From: a virus
DNA: 64,000 nt
Strand: one strand, 5' to 3'
Virus record (IMG/VR): IMGVR_UViG_3300044695_003432
Coordinates: 1-64,000 of that record
The translations under genes were made by a program, and so were the position numbers. Position 1 is the first letter of the stretch. Each line of letters begins with the position of its first letter. Shown here one piece after another: positions 23,301 through 32,448 of this stretch. The notes below the pieces were generated by a model. It was not told where the DNA came from. It was given only the letters and a program-made list of their open reading frames with translations, and ran no database searches.

Positions 23301-24664
23301 AAGCCCGTGATAGCCGACTGGCGGCGAGTAACTTGCGGGGCATCTGGCTGCTTGATCGGCGCGAACTTGAGCGGATTGGGCGATGTGTCGGGGACGTTGA
23401 GTGTCCCGCCGAACGCGGCCAGGCGTTCCGTTGCCGCCGAGCGTCCTGCGAACGTCGTGTCGAGGACTTCGCCAAACTGTGCGTATCGGCCCTGTGCGGC
23501 ACGCTGCAACGCCGGAGCGTCTTCGATGTCCGCAAACACCATCGCTTCGGCGGCGTCTCGCGGGGCGATCGTGGGGCCAAACTCCGCAAGCCGTCCACGG
23601 GCGAGAGCGGCGCGGGGATCGGGCGGGGCGGTGTAGTAGTCCTTGAGTGACGCAAACCCGCCCGGAGAAGTAATGTCGTCAAGCGTGGTGTACGTCATGG
23701 ACACCATCGGCTTGTCCATGAGGCCCGTAGCGGGTGCGGGCTTGCGATTGAGAACGCCAAGGATGGCGTCCACAACCGTTGCCCGGTCGTGAATCTCCCG
23801 CATCGCGGCTTCGGCGAGTTGCTGAACCTTGGGGTCCGGCGTGGGTGCGCCGGGCGGACGCAAACGCGCCTCGGCCAGTCCGCCAAGTCCGCCGAACGTA
23901 CCGCCGAACAACAGGGCCGCGCTGCTCCCGAGAATGATTTCGTTGCGGTCCATGCCGCTCAAGCCGCCAACGACGGGGAAGGGCAGGGCCGAACCGATGC
24001 CGACGCCCGCGCCGACGCGAACGAATCCGCCGCCAGCACGCGAACCAATGGCACCGCCGACCGTTCCGCCGAACGCCGACAAGCCCGCAAGGGCCACGTC
24101 CGCGCCGCGAATGTCGGGGTTGACCGACGCACGGAACGCCTCCATGCCCACGGCAGGAACGCCCGCCATGAATCCGGCTCTGGCGTAACTCGCCATGCGA
24201 GCCGCACGGGTTGCGCCAACCGCGCTACCAAGTCCGCCCGACAGCGCGCCGATGATGGCCTGCTCGGGAAGTTCCGCCACCACGCGGGCGAACACGCCGC
24301 TCCAACCAGCCTGCTCAAGCGTCCGCCGCCGATCCATCTTCGAGAGGTTGTCAACGTAGAGGCTGTAGAGGTGGTCCGCGCTGACGGCGTTCTCGTACTT
24401 GTACCAGAGGTCTTCGTCGATGCCATCGGTCACGGCGTCGATGTCCGTCCGCTTGGGCGACCAGTTGGGGTCGGCAGGGAACGACGGAACAAGCGCGGCG
24501 TTCGCGGCTTCGCTCAGGAAGTTCTCTCGCCATCCAGCCGGGAACGCGCCAAAGAAGCCAACGGACTCGGCCTGTTCCGACGCCGGACGCGGTGCGGCGG
24601 GGTCGGTCGTAACGAGGTCGATCGGATTGACGCGATCGTACCCGAGAAGGTTTGTGCGGCTCAT
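20327..24664 (-). CDS. Large internal virion protein, gp16 position (phage A)
   Basis: 1445 residues from ATG 24664, which shares one base with the stop of the gp15-like gene; the longer frame is rejected. The N-terminus (about 105-275) has several Gly/Ala-rich hydrophobic segments (IIGALSGGLGSAVGATRAAR, GLSAFGGTVGGAIGSR). A long central region is charged and Ala-rich. The C-terminal third (SALRSTLLSSHYYTMTNAG onward) parallels the phage B protein at 52261. T7 gp16-type proteins are ejected and form the trans-envelope channel. No transglycosylase motif was found. Confidence 0.8.
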   Translation of the reverse strand: MSRTNLLGYDRVNPIDLVTTDPAAPRPASEQAESVGFFGAFPAGWRENFLSEAANAALVPSFPADPNWSPKRTDIDAVTDGIDEDLWYKYENAVSADHLYSLYVDNLSKMDRRRTLEQAGWSGVFARVVAELPEQAIIGALSGGLGSAVGATRAARMASYARAGFMAGVPAVGMEAFRASVNPDIRGADVALAGLSAFGGTVGGAIGSRAGGGFVRVGAGVGIGSALPFPVVGGLSGMDRNEIILGSSAALLFGGTFGGLGGLAEARLRPPGAPTPDPKVQQLAEAAMREIHDRATVVDAILGVLNRKPAPATGLMDKPMVSMTYTTLDDITSPGGFASLKDYYTAPPDPRAALARGRLAEFGPTIAPRDAAEAMVFADIEDAPALQRAAQGRYAQFGEVLDTTFAGRSAATERLAAFGGTLNVPDTSPNPLKFAPIKQPDAPQVTRRQSAITGLQKLDAQEQARIDALDRLFPGASELQAQAIDASDARVANKRAVTDGRRVDIVDADDLDPLFADTLGLTVDELKATLEANFTRKFANEFGYTFSRKRMEAKRAGVLEMVESVDDDLPPDVEALTSDEIVAQNQNARFDARLTAATDALADAANPPAPAMGAASANDPAFVGDPGTTTKLPNLEAGMFIVHNIGDEVPWAAGLRKWTTARAMNVVASASRNPIARIAANVLGFDFARVNARTGELVGVKTAGIKWAEYHSAGMDNVYQTRLLNAFEIHKKQGGQLSETDFKEAVAKAKRRFGTPKYAEYENIPGMKEGVEAYSKGASDPSAAVMFKHGLEGADTTKTQNHVLREWIQWKMRQADKDIGPAEVLKALAQAYKNANPDDPPEIAAMVASYIRKNGGSHEYRHPGLDMLDGELEVVLKTMTDQGEKEALVKLFRERVEARRANKGKPTALRDRIDIDETYVHVTARGEKLAIEDLLENDIAALGKKQIRRAHGSVVHKELMRRLSKENGVQLKTFDDLKAYLQYTGKQQGQTSTQIEWEIARIEDMYRMAVGIPRVTDPKYHYLVRVGRMARSALRSTLLSSHYYTMTNAGEPITHLVTDISTAAKSVVPAVSELTDRIADGTLSNKNARMFEFMTGRGASWISERTHVMETPISGIDAALGKAENAVASIGRFGSRVTGAQQTQDYFYRVMGDEMQHRVGEWILSGKKPNAALLREFGWTDAQWDTIASAGRPHVESITGSNGRKYLVLNQDKWSAEAFSTFEAGMWSALDAGFTNPTGEARSWLSNNELGRFLFQFRDFMLFAGDAKWGRAAFSFMEGDKAVAAARLTQRFVAGTIYSYVLYNMMVYLKSLGRPDAEEYREERLGNGKAWTMAIGRTSYSSVIPMVVDGAAGFVGADPVFAPGRASGIQGGGLGSVPVMDFANRSIPAMGKLIRRPFVEDEDISVQDVMAATRGVPFFFQYEPLTKGVEYFARNVLNLPEKPKE

Positions 24665-26817
24665 TAGTATGGGTTGATAACGCTGCGCTCGTACTCGATC
24701 AGGGCGTTGTCGGCAGTGCGGGTTTCCCGCGACTTGATGCCGGAGTCGATGCGGTCCTTGCCAGCATCTTGACGACGCTTCTTGTCTTCCTCGAAGCGGG
24801 CAATCAGGCCCGCCGAGGTGTAAGTAAACCGACGATCCGGGTCCGCCGCCGGGAGGCCACGCTTGCGGACGGACCACAGATCGTCGCGTCCGGGCACCAA
24901 CTCGAACGCGAAGTCGTCCGTGTCGGCACCGCTCTCGCCGACGTATTCGTTGATGATCGACATGGACAACTGCTCGAAGTTGTCGCGGAGCGGGGGCGTC
25001 AAGCCCTTGGCGTCCATGTTGACGTACGCGCCGTTGATGAGCTTGGTAGACGCCTTGATTTCCTCTGCGGCTTCGGACACCGCAAGGTCAGCGGGCATCC
25101 CAAAATCCGCCTTGGCTTCGGCGATGGCGCGGAGGCGTTCCAAGACCTGATGGCTGTTGCGGCTGGAAGTGTCAAGGCCGAGAGTGTTGCGTCCAGCCCT
25201 CTCCACAACCTTGTCGAACACCTGCTTGCGACGGAACGCCTGCACGTCCTCGGACACCGAAGCACCCTCGACCGCAAGCCGGATGGCAACGGCGGGGTCG
25301 CCACCGGCCACCTTCATGTTGTCAAGTGCCGCGTCAAGGAAACGCCGCGTCTTCGGGTCGGTCACGCCGCGTGCCCAATTCGGATCGCGTTCCCGAATCT
25401 CTTTCCATGTGTTGAGCGCGTTCATCGTCGCCGGGGAAGGCTGACCGCCCGTGGCGACTCGCCCCGCCTGACTCACACCGATCTTGAGTTCGCGGTCAAA
25501 CTCCGGCGGATACACGCCGTTCTCACGGGACCAGTCAATCACGCGCGGGAGCCGCGTCATCATGTCGCTGGTTGCGTCGATGCGGCTGAGTTCCGCTTCC
25601 ATCACCCGCTTCTGCGTTTCCTCGCCGGAAACCTTGACCGTACCGCCAGAGGGCAGTTCGAGTTCTTCGTCAACGATCGACGCAAGGGGAACGCCCGCCT
25701 GCACGCGAGACTGCACGCCTTCGATGTAGCCCCTAGTGACGTACTCCTTCTCGGCACGCTGGACGTGCGGGAGGATGCGGTCGTACACGTCAGGGTCGGA
25801 CGTGGCGAGCGACGCAAGGCTGTCGGTGTACGGGGTGCCGGACTGTGCGGCTGCGATGATCGACGCGCCCTGCTGCATAGCCGCGTCCTTGCGAACGGCA
25901 TCGGCGCGGTTGTCGATGATGTCTCGCCACTGGTCGGCCCGACCGGGTGCCAACTGCTGATTTTCGTTGAGAGCGTCCACTGCCGATCGCACGGCGTCAA
26001 GCGGCATCCCGTTATCCAACATGCCGAGGATCATGGCGTTAGCCTGCTCGTACTGGTCGGACTGACGGGAGAGTTTCGCCGCTTCCAGCCGCGCGCGAAG
26101 CGGGTCAACGTCCGTGGCAAACGTGCCTTCGGGAAGTGCGGACGCCAGCCGGGCAAACACTTTTTCGTTCCCCGTCGCCGCCGCCGTCTTCAACCCCGGC
26201 AGAATCACGCCCGCGTAGACCTGCTGCTCGGTGATTCCGGGCAACGCACGCGCGCCCGCAAGAGCCTCGTCAACATCTCCGTTGTACGCCATCTCGCCAA
26301 AGCCATTCATCGCCTCGGCGTTCTTGACGTTCTGACGCTGGCCGAGCTTGACGCGAGCCATGTCAGCAATCTTGTCGGTCGCGTTCTTGCGGTACGCCTG
26401 CTTCCACGCTTCGCTCTTGCTGGCGTACTGCGTCTCGATCTGGGCTTCTACAAGGCTGCTCGCGTACTCGGACGGCTTCACGCCATCGGGAATGACGTTG
26501 GGGTCTTCGTCGAAACTCCGGGCCACGTCGATGTTGTCGAGACTGGACCGATTGAACGCCTCGCCCTTGTCGGATACTTCCTGCCGCGACCGTTCCTCGG
26601 CACTGACCTGCCCCGCCGCCTGCGTGACCTGACCGACAAGCCCGAACGCCTGCCGGAGTTCCGCAAGGTCGTTGCCCTGGTCAATCGCACCGACAGCCGG
26701 GACGTTGAACACCTGCAACGAATCGGTCTGGATCGCGTTCTGCAACTGCTGGCCGTTGAGGAACGCGCCTCCGGGCCGTGCGCCGCGAAGGAGGGGAGCC
26801 GGGGAGAACTGTGTCAT
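24664..26817 (-). CDS. Internal virion protein, gp15-like (phage A)
   Basis: 717 residues, predominantly helical, with many Gln/Ala-rich segments, as in T7 gp15. Its place between the gp14-like and gp16-like genes matches the T7 order. It should form part of the ejected core tube. Confidence 0.78.
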   Translation of the reverse strand: MTQFSPAPLLRGARPGGAFLNGQQLQNAIQTDSLQVFNVPAVGAIDQGNDLAELRQAFGLVGQVTQAAGQVSAEERSRQEVSDKGEAFNRSSLDNIDVARSFDEDPNVIPDGVKPSEYASSLVEAQIETQYASKSEAWKQAYRKNATDKIADMARVKLGQRQNVKNAEAMNGFGEMAYNGDVDEALAGARALPGITEQQVYAGVILPGLKTAAATGNEKVFARLASALPEGTFATDVDPLRARLEAAKLSRQSDQYEQANAMILGMLDNGMPLDAVRSAVDALNENQQLAPGRADQWRDIIDNRADAVRKDAAMQQGASIIAAAQSGTPYTDSLASLATSDPDVYDRILPHVQRAEKEYVTRGYIEGVQSRVQAGVPLASIVDEELELPSGGTVKVSGEETQKRVMEAELSRIDATSDMMTRLPRVIDWSRENGVYPPEFDRELKIGVSQAGRVATGGQPSPATMNALNTWKEIRERDPNWARGVTDPKTRRFLDAALDNMKVAGGDPAVAIRLAVEGASVSEDVQAFRRKQVFDKVVERAGRNTLGLDTSSRNSHQVLERLRAIAEAKADFGMPADLAVSEAAEEIKASTKLINGAYVNMDAKGLTPPLRDNFEQLSMSIINEYVGESGADTDDFAFELVPGRDDLWSVRKRGLPAADPDRRFTYTSAGLIARFEEDKKRRQDAGKDRIDSGIKSRETRTADNALIEYERSVINPY

Positions 26818-26820
26818 GTG

Positions 26821-27339
26821 TTATGAGCCGTAGGGGAACCGATCGACCTTGGGCTTGTCGGGGAACAGTTGGTTGTAACCCTGACCGATCTGCAAGCCCG
26901 TACTCGCCCCACCCAACGCACCTTTCAGGCCCGCCAGCACGGGACTCTGGTAGTTGGCGAACAACTGGTCGATGCTGCTCTGCGTGCCGAGCCGGACCTG
27001 CTGCAAGGCGTTGCTGTAGTTCGTCTCGGTCGAGCGGTTGGCACGGGCGAAACTGCCGTCAATGCTGAACCCGAGGGCGTCGGTAGACGTGCCAACGCCA
27101 CTCGCGCCACGATCAGCCGCCGACGCGAGAAGGCGACCACGAAGGGCTGCGGCTTCTCGGCGGTTCTGGTCTAACTGTTGCGACCGGCGTTCGGCCAACT
27201 GCTGCGCCTGCAAGCGGGCCGCGTCCTGCGTGTTATCCGCTTGCTTGCGGATTGAGCGATTCCGAGACTCGGCCTCGCCAGCCGCGAGGATTCCGCCAAG
27301 CAGCGCGCCGCCGCCAGCAATAGCCGCCACAGCACCCAT
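26821..27339 (-). CDS. Internal virion protein, gp14-like (phage A)
   Basis: 172 residues from ATG 27339 (TAATG overlap). A hydrophobic Gly/Ala N-terminus (MGAVAAIAGGGALLGGILAA) is followed by Gln/Arg-rich helices (LQAQQLAERRSQQLDQNRRE). It corresponds to phage B 58923-59531 and T7 gp14, which forms the outer-membrane part of the ejection channel. Confidence 0.78.
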   Translation of the reverse strand: MGAVAAIAGGGALLGGILAAGEAESRNRSIRKQADNTQDAARLQAQQLAERRSQQLDQNRREAAALRGRLLASAADRGASGVGTSTDALGFSIDGSFARANRSTETNYSNALQQVRLGTQSSIDQLFANYQSPVLAGLKGALGGASTGLQIGQGYNQLFPDKPKVDRFPYGS

Positions 27340-27911
27340 TAGCCATCCCTCCCGGTATTGAGGTCCGTCAAGAACTCGATGCTTGGAACGACAACCCGCT
27401 TTGGTGTCGATGAGCGAACCGACCATGCCGCGTCAACGGTGTTGCCGTTGAGGTTGGCGCGGTACAGACCCTTCGCCGTCACGGTGCCGTCTGAGTTGCC
27501 ACCGAACACGCGATCTGAGTTGGCACGCCCGGTCATAGCTCGCCGCACGGTAAAGCCGGAACTCATGTAGTACGCCACGTCCAGATAGCGAACGCACATC
27601 TTGCTCGTGAAGTCAGGGGAGCCGTCCGCCCGCATACGAACCGGATTAGTCGGGATGATGTACCACTCGTAGGTAATGCCCACGCACGCGGTCAAGCCGT
27701 TGTAGTTTCCGGTAACGGACACGGTGTAGGGATACGTCGATGTGTTGAGCGTCGGGTTGGAAATGACCGTGCCCACGCTCGCGCCGGACCCAACAATCAG
27801 ACAGTTGATGTTGATGTCCGCGTAGAGCAGCGTCCATGTCGTTGTGCCAGCCGAGTGCGTGCCGGTTGACAACTCCTGCCGACGATCCATGTGGGGCGTG
27901 AACTCAGGCAT
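27339..27911 (-). CDS. Tail tubular protein B, C-terminal part (split gene)
   Basis: 190 residues from ATG 27911, after GGAGG and overlapping the upstream stop by eight bases. Starts PEFTPHMDRRQELS, matching the LLDRRVSVTPAGG segment of the single phage B nozzle protein. The later part (SKMCVRYLDVAYYMSSGFTV) matches GRLQIHRLRINYSDAVGFSF there. So it is the C-terminal domain of a gp12-like nozzle made as a separate chain. Confidence 0.7.
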   Translation of the reverse strand: MPEFTPHMDRRQELSTGTHSAGTTTWTLLYADININCLIVGSGASVGTVISNPTLNTSTYPYTVSVTGNYNGLTACVGITYEWYIIPTNPVRMRADGSPDFTSKMCVRYLDVAYYMSSGFTVRRAMTGRANSDRVFGGNSDGTVTAKGLYRANLNGNTVDAAWSVRSSTPKRVVVPSIEFLTDLNTGRDG

Positions 27912-29538
27912 CCGCGCCTCCGCTCTCGCCCGATGCGGACACGCTGGCACCAGTCATAATCAGGGTGCTGCTGGTAGTCATTGGCGAGCCAAGGGGCATT
28001 CCCTCAATCACAAACGAACCCTCGTTTTCCAAGAGGACATACAGCACGCCGTTGATGATCGCGGCGTCAAGCAGCACGTCGTTGGGACCAGAGAACTGCC
28101 ACACGCTCCACGCTGTCTGCACCAGACGCCCGCCCTCGTAACCCCACCGCATGACATAGAAGTTGCGGTACTGATCGCTGGTGATGACGCCAATGAACCC
28201 CGAGTTGGTGTCGGCCACAACGCGTGTCGCGTTGGGCGGGATCAGCCCCTCGACATGCGACGACACCGGCATTGACGTGTAGGCAATCTGCGCGTCGTCG
28301 TAGACGTAGTAGTGAACCGCGCCAGTGTTGCGGTTTTTGACAAAGAACAGGATGCCCGTCTGGAACGGGGCGAGGGCCACGCCGTTCGTCGCGTTGAGCG
28401 AGGTGGACGGGGTAAACGAGACAGACGACGGCGAGAACGTATCGCCCGTCGTGGTCAACTCGAACTGACGCGCGCCGACAGCGGACGCAATGATCGACCG
28501 GCGAAGGGGGCATAGGCGGTCCAGGAACGTCACGGACGGTCCCGGAGTCTTGACGACAACGGGATCGCTATCAACGACTGCCGGAGACGATCCGGCCAAG
28601 TCGTACCAATAGTCATTTAGCGAAGCTGTTTGGGTAGTGACGATGTACGGGCCAGCACCGATGACAAGCCGGTCCTGAAACAAGCACATATCCGCTACCT
28701 TGTTGCCGACTCCGCTATTGGGCGGGCCTCCAAACACCGGCAAAAGTGGGTTTGTCGTAGAGGTGCCACGCGATCCGCGCTGCTCCAAAGTCTCGTTTGC
28801 AAACTCAAACGTCAGCGGCGAGGTGCTGGTCCGCTTGATCGTGTACGGATACTTGGCTTGGTCAATCGCGCCAGTCGTGTTGTTGCCCTCCATCGCAACC
28901 GTGCCGTTGGCGATGTAGGTGTAATCAAGGACCGAGCAGTATCGAAAATCTGCTGCTATTGGATTGTTGAGGGCGAAGTAAGTGGCCGGGGTTCCGCTTC
29001 CAGCCGCAAGCTCAGCCTCTTTCGCAAGTACGTTTCCAACGGGGACAATGCGGGGGTACGGGCTTGCGCTTGTTGCCGGACCCTGCACAAGCAGGTACAC
29101 CTCGTCCTTGTCGCGGAAGATCGGGTGAAGCCGGAGTTTGGTGCCAAGTGCCCACTGTGCCCAAATGGTTGCAATCGTGCCGGTGCCGCCACCGCTCGTT
29201 GTCACGCCCGTAGCGGTGAACGTGCCGGACGTGACCTTGACGGTGATGTGGTTGCCGCCGTCCGAAATGGAGACGATGACGCCAGAGAACGCGGGCGAAC
29301 CAGTAGTGCGGCTAACAGTCTGTCCAACGGACCACGATCCAGACTTGCCGGTGATCGAGAATCGCAGCGTGCCGAGATTGGCAACCAGCTTCGTGCCAGA
29401 GCGGGTAAACGCCCCATACGCCGGGCTGAAATCTGAGTTGAGCGCGTCTTCGACCTGCGACGGATGCCGCAAGTGAGCCGGTTGCTTGGAGATTCCCCCG
29501 TACAGCGACGGCTTCGAGACGATTGTTTGTTCTGGCAT
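27904..29538 (-). CDS. Tail tubular protein B, N-terminal part (nozzle)
   Basis: 544 residues. N-terminus YGGISKQPAHLRHPSQVEDA is the T7 gp12 signature (compare GGVSQQTAPLRAPSQFASQ in phage B). It contains VADMCLFQDRLVIGAG and VKNRNTGAVHYYVYDD, typical of the beta-propeller nozzle. It is about half the length of the phage B protein and stops near the start of that protein's C-terminal domain. Confidence 0.85.
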   Translation of the reverse strand: MPEQTIVSKPSLYGGISKQPAHLRHPSQVEDALNSDFSPAYGAFTRSGTKLVANLGTLRFSITGKSGSWSVGQTVSRTTGSPAFSGVIVSISDGGNHITVKVTSGTFTATGVTTSGGGTGTIATIWAQWALGTKLRLHPIFRDKDEVYLLVQGPATSASPYPRIVPVGNVLAKEAELAAGSGTPATYFALNNPIAADFRYCSVLDYTYIANGTVAMEGNNTTGAIDQAKYPYTIKRTSTSPLTFEFANETLEQRGSRGTSTTNPLLPVFGGPPNSGVGNKVADMCLFQDRLVIGAGPYIVTTQTASLNDYWYDLAGSSPAVVDSDPVVVKTPGPSVTFLDRLCPLRRSIIASAVGARQFELTTTGDTFSPSSVSFTPSTSLNATNGVALAPFQTGILFFVKNRNTGAVHYYVYDDAQIAYTSMPVSSHVEGLIPPNATRVVADTNSGFIGVITSDQYRNFYVMRWGYEGGRLVQTAWSVWQFSGPNDVLLDAAIINGVLYVLLENEGSFVIEGMPLGSPMTTSSTLIMTGASVSASGESGGADA

Positions 29539-29539
29539 A

Positions 29540-30331
29540 TCAGGGCATCACGGGAACCCACTCGCTCAACTTGATCGACCGCTCAAGGACGTTCGTGCCC
29601 TTGAGCATGTTGTCCATCCGCTCGAAGTCGAGTTGGGCAAGAGCCTCACGTTGTCCAAGTTTCTGGTCGTCGGTCACGCCGCGCTTCTTGTCCCACTGGA
29701 ACTCACGCGCCGCCTTGCGAGCGACGTACTCCTGAATCCACTCAGGCGTTTCATCCCACGTCCGCACCGTGATCGCGTCGATATAGATGCTGCCGGTGAA
29801 GGTCTGGGTATCCTGGTCCTCGTCGAACAGGAAGCCGTTGTAGACGCCAAGCCGTTTCCACTCGCGGCGAGCGGGGCGGATGAACATGAACGCCGTCTCG
29901 GGGACGGCGTGGAAGGCTGACGTGATCGCGGCGGTAGCGGTGACAGTGGCGCGGGTAGCACCAGACGTGCCGCCAGTCAGGGCACCCGAGGCGTTCCACG
30001 TCCCCGACACGGTATCGACGTACACCTTGCCGCCAGTCTCGTACCGGAACTTGCCGGTGGCACCAGACACAGCCTGCGTGATCGTCTCGTCGTAGGTGAA
30101 CGTGCCCGAACCGCCCGACGCGGTGACGGTGGTATCCGGCAGCGTGAGTTCCACTTCCTCGCGCGTGTTCGCCGCCGTGCCGTAGCCACGCCCGCGTAGG
30201 ACAATCTTCAACTGCCGGTCAATCTCGCTCTCGGCCTCGCCCGCGTCGGACGTTCCGCCCGTGTCCAAAGCGGTCACAGCCGGGTCGCCAAGTGCCCGGA
30301 TGCAGATGTTCACGGCGTCAAGTTTCAGCAT
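29540..30331 (-). CDS. Tail tubular protein A (phage A)
   Basis: 263 residues, gp11-like: MLKLDAVNICIRALGDPAVTAL, REIDRQ-type helices, then RPARREWKRLGVYNGFLFDEDQDTQ and EYVARKAAREFQWDKK. A Gly/Thr-rich insertion (TASGGSGTFTYDETITQAVSG, about 68-115) is absent from the phage B protein. Gatekeeper of the tail between portal and nozzle. Confidence 0.9.
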   Translation of the reverse strand: MLKLDAVNICIRALGDPAVTALDTGGTSDAGEAESEIDRQLKIVLRGRGYGTAANTREEVELTLPDTTVTASGGSGTFTYDETITQAVSGATGKFRYETGGKVYVDTVSGTWNASGALTGGTSGATRATVTATAAITSAFHAVPETAFMFIRPARREWKRLGVYNGFLFDEDQDTQTFTGSIYIDAITVRTWDETPEWIQEYVARKAAREFQWDKKRGVTDDQKLGQREALAQLDFERMDNMLKGTNVLERSIKLSEWVPVMP

Positions 30332-30333
30332 GG

Positions 30334-31521
30334 TTATCCACGGAAGGAAGCGATGCGACCATCGGGGGTCAGCATCTGCGTGCGACGGACCTTGACAACA
30401 GTGGTTCCGCCGCCGCCAGTCTCGATCTGGTCAATGACGGGGATCAACAGCGGGAACTTGGTATCCACGTCCGTCCAAGTCGTGCCGTCAGACGACGACG
30501 TGTACTGGAACACGTTGGCGGCGGTGCCGAAGAAGGTGTTGCGCTCGCTGGAGGCCGCCCATTCGACGTTTGCAAACTGGAGGATCGCGTTTGCCGTTGC
30601 GTCGGGCTTGAGGAAGATTCGCACCACGTCGCCAGCCTCAACCTCCTGCGGCGGAATCGGAATCTGCGTAAGGATGATGCCGGGGTTGGACGAAATGGCC
30701 GAGTAGAAGTTGTACGTCGCCGTGCCCGTGGTCTTGAGCGTGGTGCCGTCGCTCTCGTAGACGTTGATAACGAACTCGGGATTTGAGTTGGCGGCGGGAC
30801 GCCACGCCACCCAGAACGACGACACGCGGCAACCAAACTGCGCGTCCCAACGAAGCCCGCGACGGTTGGGGCTGCTCGCCGAGTTCCAGTTGGTTTCATT
30901 CGTGTAGGTCGGAGCGTTCGATGCGTTGACCGTGACCTTGCCAGTCTGGTCAACCGTCCACGCGGTCGGGCAGTTGCCCGTGTGTGCCCACGAACCGCTG
31001 ACAAGCGTGCTGTAGTGGGGCAGCGTGAAGTTGGTCAGCCACGTCTGGTAGCCAGCGCGAATCGTGATCGTGTTGGTGGCGTTCAGGCCCGATCCGGTCG
31101 TGCCCGTGCGGACGGTGATAGCCACCAGCCGAGGGCCGGGGCCGGGATTGGTGTAGGTGTCAACGAACTCGTGGCTAACCACGGTGCCGCTTGTGAGTGC
31201 CGAGCCAGGGCTGTCCTCGACCACCATCGGGGCCGAGCCGCCGCCCGTGCTGGTCAACGGCGTGCCGTCAGGACGGCCACCGTAACCCGCACCGCTGTTG
31301 GTAACGCCCTCGATCGAGACGTTGTACGTCGGGGTGCCAACCGGCGCACCGCCGCCAATCAACTTCGCCGCCGAAATGGTCTGGCCGGGCTGGAGAACGA
31401 CGATCGCCGCAAAGACGTTGTTCGCCGGAGTCGCGCTGTTGAGCGTGATCGTCGCGTGAGTGGCGAAAGGAAGCCGCCCCAGCCCGATCTGCGGGGCAGG
31501 GTTGATGTTGGTAAGTGCCAT
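30334..31521 (-). CDS. Beta-rich structural protein, possible tail fibre
   Basis: 395 residues from ATG 31521. Low in charged residues, rich in Thr, Gly, Asn and Val; reads as stacked beta sandwiches (ATHATITLNSATPANNVFAA, FWVAWRPAANSNPEFVINVY). Encoded immediately before tail tubular A. A tail or head surface protein is likely; no family recognised. Confidence 0.5.
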   Translation of the reverse strand: MALTNINPAPQIGLGRLPFATHATITLNSATPANNVFAAIVVLQPGQTISAAKLIGGGAPVGTPTYNVSIEGVTNSGAGYGGRPDGTPLTSTGGGSAPMVVEDSPGSALTSGTVVSHEFVDTYTNPGPGPRLVAITVRTGTTGSGLNATNTITIRAGYQTWLTNFTLPHYSTLVSGSWAHTGNCPTAWTVDQTGKVTVNASNAPTYTNETNWNSASSPNRRGLRWDAQFGCRVSSFWVAWRPAANSNPEFVINVYESDGTTLKTTGTATYNFYSAISSNPGIILTQIPIPPQEVEAGDVVRIFLKPDATANAILQFANVEWAASSERNTFFGTAANVFQYTSSSDGTTWTDVDTKFPLLIPVIDQIETGGGGTTVVKVRRTQMLTPDGRIASFRG

Positions 31522-31523
31522 AG

Positions 31524-31781
31524 TTATCCCTTGAGCCACGCGCCAATGGCGGCAATGGCCGCACCCGCCGCCGTGGTAATCGCGGTCTTCGACCACGCCT
31601 CGCGGCGTTTCTCGCTCTGTTCCAGACGGTCTACGCGCATGATGACGCCCTTCTCGGGCGAGCCGTTGCCGGTCAGCATGTGCGTGAGCGACTGCTGCGC
31701 GTGCTGGACTTGCTCAAGCCGCTCGTCCAGCCGGGCCATCCACACGGACAGGTCGCGGTCAGTCGGGCCGTTGTTGGGCAT
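31524..31781 (-). CDS. Putative holin, XhlA-like
   Basis: 85 residues starting PNNGPTDRDLSVWMARLDER. A coiled-coil N-terminus (RLEQVQHAQQSLTHML) and one C-terminal membrane segment (ITTAAGAAIAAIGAWLKG). The same architecture as the phage B protein 51927-52205. Probably a membrane partner in lysis. Confidence 0.6.
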   Translation of the reverse strand: MPNNGPTDRDLSVWMARLDERLEQVQHAQQSLTHMLTGNGSPEKGVIMRVDRLEQSEKRREAWSKTAITTAAGAAIAAIGAWLKG

Positions 31782-31783
31782 CG

Positions 31784-32389
31784 TCACGCTTTGTCTCCGA
31801 GTTTCACCTTGCGCTCGGCACGCCTCCAAGCAGCGTCGTAATACGGGTTCATCCGCGACGCCAAGATGCGATCGCGTTGGGCGTCTCGGTTGTGTTCGTC
31901 GGCCTCGCGGTAAAGCTCGTAGTCACGCTCGGCAGCGATGCGGGTGGGCTTGGGGATCAGCCACTCCAACCACTTCACGCCCGCGAGGAACACGGCCAGC
32001 ACCGGCCAGAACTTGATGGCGAGGATCGCGGCGGCGGCGATAAGTGCCAACAGTGTCAAGTTGCTCAGCAACGTGGCCCACCAAGGTGTCACATCTTTCA
32101 CCTTGGGTAGAGCGTTCTGGACCTTGCCCGCCTCAATCTGAATGTCGCGTGCGTTCTGTCCAATCGCCTTGACGTGGCCGGTCGCCTCGGCGTTCTCAGC
32201 CACCAGCGGGGCAAGGGCTTCGGCGTGAGCAACGATGCCAGCCGCAAGCGTCTGGGTGTTGCCAGCGGCGCGGGCGATGTCCTTGGTGCCGGACGTACAG
32301 CCGGAAAGGACCACCAAAGCGATCAGGAACCCCGCCGCAAGGAGGCCGATGCCCACGCGGATCAAGGCTTGGCGAATGTTCTTGGTCAT
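31784..32389 (-). CDS. Lipoprotein with a second membrane segment, spanin-like
   Basis: 201 residues from ATG 32389. A lipoprotein signal (IGLLAAGFLIALVVLSGC) ends in an LSGC lipobox. Then comes a helical stretch, a second hydrophobic region (LLSNLTLLALIAAAAILAIK), and a charged C-terminus. The lipid anchor plus membrane span suggests a fusion-type spanin for outer-membrane lysis, next to the holin-like gene. A signal/membrane protein of other role is possible. Confidence 0.5.
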   Translation of the reverse strand: MTKNIRQALIRVGIGLLAAGFLIALVVLSGCTSGTKDIARAAGNTQTLAAGIVAHAEALAPLVAENAEATGHVKAIGQNARDIQIEAGKVQNALPKVKDVTPWWATLLSNLTLLALIAAAAILAIKFWPVLAVFLAGVKWLEWLIPKPTRIAAERDYELYREADEHNRDAQRDRILASRMNPYYDAAWRRAERKVKLGDKA

Positions 32390-32420
32390 AAAAAGACGGC
32401 ACCGTGTTTCCACGATGCCG
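32388..32420 (-). terminator. Intrinsic terminator
   Basis: Stem CGGCATCGTG/CACGGTGCCG with loop GAAA (32397-32420), followed on the minus strand by a T run. Placed after the gene at 32449-33018. Confidence 0.75.
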
Positions 32421-32448
32421 CCCGCGAAAGGAGGGAAGGGAACGATGG

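Noticed and set aside
20327-24664. Lytic transglycosylase domain as in T7 gp16
   Set aside because: No ES-type catalytic motif with the usual GLMQ-like follow-up was seen in the phage A protein.
24652-26826. A 724-codon open frame on the plus strand
   Set aside because: It is antisense to the gp15-like gene, lacks a ribosome site and has the Arg/Val/Gly-rich make-up of GC-rich shadows.
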